From the NCBI RefSeq assembly GCF_007559335.1, contig NZ_VMBG01000001.1, forward strand, positions 1,736,001 through 1,800,000: a stretch of DNA of 64,000 nucleotides, given 5' to 3'. Below, piece after piece: positions 60,267 through 64,000 of the stretch. Position 1 is the first letter of the stretch; each line of letters begins with the position of its first letter. This DNA is from Rariglobus hedericola (GTDB lineage Bacteria > Verrucomicrobiota > Verrucomicrobiia > Opitutales > Opitutaceae). The notes beneath the pieces were generated by a model. That model was not told where the DNA came from. It made no database searches and worked only from the letters and a program-made list of their open reading frames with translations. A program made the translations under genes and the position numbers.

Positions 60267-62057
60267 TCAGGCGTTGGCCGGAACTCCGGCAGATGAAGAT
60301 TTGGGGAGCGTAATCAGCAGCGCACCGGTGGTGACCACCGTGCCGGCAACAATGGCGAGCAAGTAGGGAATCAGGTGCGTGACCGCGCCGGGAATGAGCA
60401 GTGCGAACAAGCCGCCATGCGGCACGAGGAGTTGCACACCCGAGACCATGCTGAGTGCACCGGTGACTGCCGAGCCGAGCACGAGCGCAGGGATGACGCG
60501 GAGAGGATTTTTCGCAGCGAAAGGAATCGCTCCTTCGGTGATGAAGGCGAGCCCCAGCACCGCGGCGGCGGCACCGGCTTTGCGTTCGTCGGCATCGAAC
60601 CGGTTTTTGGCGATGAGCACGGCGAGCGCGATGCCCAGTGGTGGTGTCATGCCGGCAGCCATGATCGCAGCCATAGGAGTATAAACCTGGCTGCCGAGCA
60701 GACCCACGCCGAAGGTGTAGGCGGCTTTGTTGATCGGTCCGCCCATATCGAAGGCCATCATTGAGCCGAGGATCACACCGAGGAGAAGCGCATTGGCACC
60801 GCGCATCGAGTTGAGCCACTCCGTCATCGTGGAGAGAACCACCTGCACCGGCGGAGCGATCACAAAAATCATCAGCAAGCCAATCGTAAGCGTGGAAAGG
60901 AACGGCAGGATGAGCACGGGCTTCAGGCCTTCAAGGTTGTCGGGCAGCTTGATTTTGCGCGCGAGAAACAGCGTCAGATAACCGGCGAGAAAGCCCGATA
61001 CAATGCCGCCAAGAAAACCGGCACCGAGTTGTTGCGCGAGAAAACCGCCAACCAGACCCGGCGCGAGACCCGGACGATCCGCGATGGAAAACGCAATGTA
61101 TCCGGACAGCACCGCGACCATCAGCTGGAAAGCGGCGCCTCCACCGATCTGGCTGAGCGCGGCGGCGAAAGTGCCTTTCTCGTTACCCGCGTAAATGCCA
61201 CCGATCGCAAAGGCCAGCGCGATGGCCAGGCCACCCGCAATCACGATGGGAAGCATGTGGGAAACACCCGTCATGAGGTGCTTGTAAGGACCGCTGCGGG
61301 CACTGCCGCGATTCGCTTTGAGCTGCTCGACGTTTTTCGCGAGACCGGCGGAGCCTGCGGCGGGCACGGGCAACACAAGGGCAGCAGCGATGACTTGTTT
61401 ACCGTCGTGCATCGCTTCCTTGGTCGAGACGCGGTTCAGGCGTTTACCATCGAAACGGGAGAGATCGACATTGGTATCGGCGGCGATGACGACCGCGTCG
61501 GCCGCCGTAATCTCCGCGGCAGTAAGCTGGGTTTTCGCCCCGACTGAACCCTGCGTCTCGACCCGGATCTCGTGGCCGAGTGCGGCGGCGGCTTTCTTGA
61601 GCGCTTCAGCCGCCATGAACGTATGAGCAATCCCCGTGGGACATGAGGTGATGGCGACGAGACGCTTTACCGCCGTCGCGACGAGAGCCGCCGGGGCAGG
61701 GACGGCCGCAACCGGTGCCGGTGCGGACGACACAGCCGGCGTGACGGGAGAAACCTTGGCGAGAGCCGCATCGATGATCGCCTGCGGATGGCGGATAGCC
61801 GCACTCGTGCGGGTTTCGTAAATGGGTTTGTCGGCGAAACGTGATGTTTCCACCGAAGCATCGACGGCCAGCAGGACGACATCGGCCGCGGCAATATCAG
61901 CGGCGGTCAACACACCGGTCGAACCGGCGGTGGCATCGGCTACTTCGACTTTAAAGCCGTGGCCGGACTGGGCGGCAACCGCTCGAAGCGCTTCGGCGGC
62001 GAGACGGGCATGGGCGGATCCGGCAGGGGACGCCGTAAGAGCGACAATCTGTTTCAT
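60267..62057 (-). CDS. fruA: Fructose PTS permease EIIBC with degenerate extra EIIB domain
   Basis: A 596-residue permease. Residues 1-100 form an EIIB' domain in which the phospho-cysteine is replaced by Ser10 (LTASPAGSAH); after a Pro/Ala linker, the true EIIB has Cys138 (ITSCPTGIAHTFMAAEAL), and about 265-590 is the EIIC membrane part (TGVSHMLPIVIAGG; MGGPINKAAYTFG). It takes up and phosphorylates fructose at C1. It is first in the operon and divergent from the DeoR regulator. Confidence 0.94.
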   Translation of the reverse strand: MKQIVALTASPAGSAHARLAAEALRAVAAQSGHGFKVEVADATAGSTGVLTAADIAAADVVLLAVDASVETSRFADKPIYETRTSAAIRHPQAIIDAALAKVSPVTPAVSSAPAPVAAVPAPAALVATAVKRLVAITSCPTGIAHTFMAAEALKKAAAALGHEIRVETQGSVGAKTQLTAAEITAADAVVIAADTNVDLSRFDGKRLNRVSTKEAMHDGKQVIAAALVLPVPAAGSAGLAKNVEQLKANRGSARSGPYKHLMTGVSHMLPIVIAGGLAIALAFAIGGIYAGNEKGTFAAALSQIGGGAAFQLMVAVLSGYIAFSIADRPGLAPGLVGGFLAQQLGAGFLGGIVSGFLAGYLTLFLARKIKLPDNLEGLKPVLILPFLSTLTIGLLMIFVIAPPVQVVLSTMTEWLNSMRGANALLLGVILGSMMAFDMGGPINKAAYTFGVGLLGSQVYTPMAAIMAAGMTPPLGIALAVLIAKNRFDADERKAGAAAAVLGLAFITEGAIPFAAKNPLRVIPALVLGSAVTGALSMVSGVQLLVPHGGLFALLIPGAVTHLIPYLLAIVAGTVVTTGALLITLPKSSSAGVPANA

Positions 62058-62078
62058 GGGGTAAACGGGGTTGCGAAA

Positions 62079-62232
62079 ACTTTCGATAGCCTCCGTTAAT
62101 TTTCCGAAACGTCAAGCAAATGCCTTCATTTTCCTTATTAAATCACTTTCGATATCAGCAAAGGAGCTTATTTTTACTTTCGCAGTCTTTCGTTTTCAGC
62201 CATTTAGAGGCTACGACTTTCGATTCCTTTCG
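62079..62232. promoter_or_regulatory. Cluster of ACTTTCGAT-type motifs, candidate FruR operator
   Basis: ACTTTCGATA occurs at 62079-62088 and again at 62145-62154, ACTTTCGCA at 62176-62184, CTTTCGTTTTC from 62187, ACTTTCGATT at 62216-62225 and CTTTCG at 62227-62232. DeoR-family regulators often bind repeats containing TTTCG. The set lies in the fruA-fruR gap. Confidence 0.65.
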
Positions 62233-62236
62233 CACC

Positions 62237-63049
62237 ATGCCCTCCCCTGCTTCCACTTCAGCCGACTCGGATGACAAAATTCTCATGACCGGCCATCGGC
62301 GCGCCCGGATCGTCGAACAGGTGCAGCGCGAAGGCTCCATGCGCGTGGCCGACCTGGCGGCCCGCTTCGATGTATCCGAGGTTACGATACGCAGCGATCT
62401 GGTGATTCTTGAGCGCGAGGGACGCTTGCTGCGCGATCGCGGCGGCGCGGTCGCCAAGGGCAGCCACCACTTCGTCACGTCTCTCCTCGGTGTGGATCAG
62501 CGCGCTTCACTTCATCTCGATAAAAAACGCCGTATCGGTGCGGCCGCCGCGCAACGCGTATCGCCCGGTGACGCCATCCTGATCGATGCCGGCACGACTG
62601 CGGTCGAGATCGCCCGACAACTCACGCACGTCTCGCCGCTCACCGTTGTCACCAACGCCCTCAACGTCGCCCTCGAGCTCGGCGCGGCCGCCGGCCAGCG
62701 GTTGATCATGCTGGGCGGCACGTTCAACCGCGAATCCGCCAGCACCGTGGGCGCGCTCACCGAACAAAGCCTCGCCGAACTCTCCGTGCAGAAACTCTTC
62801 CTCGGCACACAGGCGATGGATGCCGACGGCCTCACCGACTCGACCATGGAAATCGCCCAGGCAAAGCGCGCCATGATCCGCTCGGCACGTCAGGTGATCC
62901 TCGTCACCGACTCGAGCAAGTGGGGCACGTCCAGCCTTACCAAGGTCTGCCCGCTCACCGAGGTCGACACGATCATCACGGATAACGAGCTCCCCGCCGA
63001 CGCCCGCACCCAGATCGAAGCCCTCGGCATCGAACTGGTGCTGGTTTAA
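62237..63049 (+). CDS. DeoR-family transcriptional regulator of the fructose operon
   Basis: A 270-residue regulator. The N-terminal winged helix (HRRARIVEQVQREGSMRVAD, then FDVSEVTIRSDL) is the DeoR signature; the C-terminal sugar-phosphate sensor has DAGTTAVEIARQL and LGGTFNRES, and later VTDSSKWG. It probably represses fruA-fruB-fruK-porin and is relieved by fructose 1-phosphate. ATG 62237 is used; a longer frame would translate the operator region. It is divergent from fruA with a 179-base gap. Confidence 0.9.
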   Translation: MPSPASTSADSDDKILMTGHRRARIVEQVQREGSMRVADLAARFDVSEVTIRSDLVILEREGRLLRDRGGAVAKGSHHFVTSLLGVDQRASLHLDKKRRIGAAAAQRVSPGDAILIDAGTTAVEIARQLTHVSPLTVVTNALNVALELGAAAGQRLIMLGGTFNRESASTVGALTEQSLAELSVQKLFLGTQAMDADGLTDSTMEIAQAKRAMIRSARQVILVTDSSKWGTSSLTKVCPLTEVDTIITDNELPADARTQIEALGIELVLV

Positions 63050-63084
63050 CGAAGGAAAAATCGCCACCGTCCGCGGGCGGAAAA

Positions 63085-64000
63085 TTATCCGCGTTTCAAC
63101 TTGAGCAACCGCTCGCCCGCCGCGTGCAGCGTGGCCGGTTTCTTGGCGAAATTCAGGCGCACGTAACGGTTTTCACCGTTGGCAAAAAAACTCGATCCCG
63201 GCACCGGCGCGACACCGATCTCTTTCGCCATCCAGTGCGCGAACTCCACGTCACTCGCGTAGCCGAAGGGCGAAATATCCAGCATCACGAAATAGGCACC
63301 TTCGGGTCGCGTGTAGGTCAGCCCGGTGCGATCCAGATAGCCGAGCAACACATCGCGTTGCGACTGATACTCGGCCGCAAGTCCCGCGTAATAATCCGCG
63401 CCCCAGCCGAGCGCCGTGACCACCGCGTGTTGCAACGGAGCCGCCGCGCCCACCGTGAGGAAATCGTGGACCTTGCGCGCCTGCGCGATGATCTCCGGCG
63501 CTGCGTGCAGATAACCGAGACGCCAGCCGGTGATTGAAAACGTTTTCGAAAGCGACGACACGCTCAGCGTGCGTTTGGCCATGCCGGGGAGCGTCGCGAA
63601 ATACACATGCTGACGTCCGTCGAACACCAAGTGCTCATACACTTCGTCAGTGATGACGAAGGTATCGAACTCCTCGGCGAGCGCGGCGATTTGCAGCAAT
63701 TCCTCGCGCGTGAACACCCGTCCACACGGGTTCGAAGGATTGCACAAAATGAAAGCCTTCAATCCTCCGCCCGTCGCAAACGCCGCGCGCAATTCCGCCG
63801 GATCAAAACCATACTGCGGCGGATGCAGCGGCACGTGCACCGCTGTCGCGCCACTGAGAATCGCGTCGGCGTTATAGTTTTCGTAAAACGGCGAAAACAT
63901 GCCAATGCGGTCGCCCGGATCGCATACCGTCATGACGGCGGCGAGCATTGCCTCGGTCGCACCGCACGTAACGACAAGCTCGCGCAACGGATCCACGGGA
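63085..64000 (-). CDS. Pyridoxal-phosphate aminotransferase class I/II, C-terminal part (runs off the window)
   Basis: The frame is open to the window edge, so the N-terminus lies beyond it. The visible part contains VVTCGATEAMLAAVM, ILCNPSNPCGRVFT, DEVYEHLVFDG and the PLP-lysine motif SLSKTFSITGWRLGYLHA. It is a fold-type I aminotransferase, of the aspartate/kynurenine-type subgroup I-gamma judging from the PSNPxGRVFT and VYEHLVFDG pattern. The substrate is not determined. It follows the fructose regulator convergently. Confidence 0.92.
   Translation of the reverse strand, partial: PVDPLRELVVTCGATEAMLAAVMTVCDPGDRIGMFSPFYENYNADAILSGATAVHVPLHPPQYGFDPAELRAAFATGGGLKAFILCNPSNPCGRVFTREELLQIAALAEEFDTFVITDEVYEHLVFDGRQHVYFATLPGMAKRTLSVSSLSKTFSITGWRLGYLHAAPEIIAQARKVHDFLTVGAAAPLQHAVVTALGWGADYYAGLAAEYQSQRDVLLGYLDRTGLTYTRPEGAYFVMLDISPFGYASDVEFAHWMAKEIGVAPVPGSSFFANGENRYVRLNFAKKPATLHAAGERLLKLKRG

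Overview
The window is a chromosomal segment from a GC-rich Gram-negative bacterium. The best guess is a verrucomicrobium of the Opitutaceae type. This is inferred from a Bacteroidetes/PVC-style long IspG, a CcoNO-fused cbb3 oxidase, two PEP-CTERM proteins, outer-membrane (KdsA, OprB) and MEP-pathway genes, and many short dispersed repeats. The sequence contains no 16S rRNA gene, so the placement stays an inference. Coding density is high and most genes are housekeeping or metabolic. There is no prophage, no IS element, no CRISPR array and no obvious genomic island.

Layout. 1-10 kb: the tail of mreD and the PBP2 gene (cell elongation), then a reverse-strand MoxR / DUF58 / transglutaminase operon, a beta-hydroxyacid dehydrogenase, a Na+/H+ antiporter and an MTAP-family phosphorylase. 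10-18.5 kb: a lipoprotein, an acetyl-xylan-esterase-like hydrolase, and a forward run uppS-cdsA-dxr-rseP-ispG for isoprenoid and envelope lipid supply. 18.5-21 kb: a 528-base gap with DnaA boxes (candidate oriC) followed by dnaA. 21-30 kb: an AraC/ThuA/Gfo-Idh sugar-type cluster, a glucoamylase-like enzyme, ligA, a VanZ-like protein, a TPR protein and a PEP-CTERM protein. 30.9-38 kb: tRNA-Pro, a lipoprotein with a pilin-like tail, tRNA-Leu, rsmE, an unusual lipoyl-PSBD-KASIII fusion, kdsA and pyrG. 38-42 kb: small proteins, an adenosine-kinase-like kinase, a second PEP-CTERM protein and proA. 42-50 kb: a complete reverse-strand cbb3 oxidase and maturation cluster (ccoS, ccoNO, ccoQ, ccoP, ccoG, a 52-aa membrane protein, a SafE-like protein, ccoI). 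50-55 kb: a PocR-AraC regulator, twin Hsp20 genes, a lactate dehydrogenase and ChrA. 55-63 kb: a fructose PTS operon (fruA, fused fruB/EI, fruK) ending in an OprB porin, with a divergent DeoR regulator facing repeated TTTCG motifs. The window ends inside an aminotransferase gene.

The most interesting item is the 525-residue protein at 33764-35341. It has the front half of a 2-oxoacid dehydrogenase E2 (lipoyl domain, Pro/Ala linker, E3/E1-binding domain), but its catalytic acyltransferase domain is replaced by a complete ketoacyl-ACP synthase III with its Cys-His-Asn triad. This suggests direct hand-off of an acyl group from lipoamide to a condensing enzyme. Other items worth a look are a CTCAGCTC-type repeat that is read through in frame in three genes, a lipoprotein ending in a pseudopilin-like segment, a 52-aa protein in the usual CcoH position, a small SD-led ORF coupled to an uncharacterised Cys-pair protein, and several hairpin repeat families.
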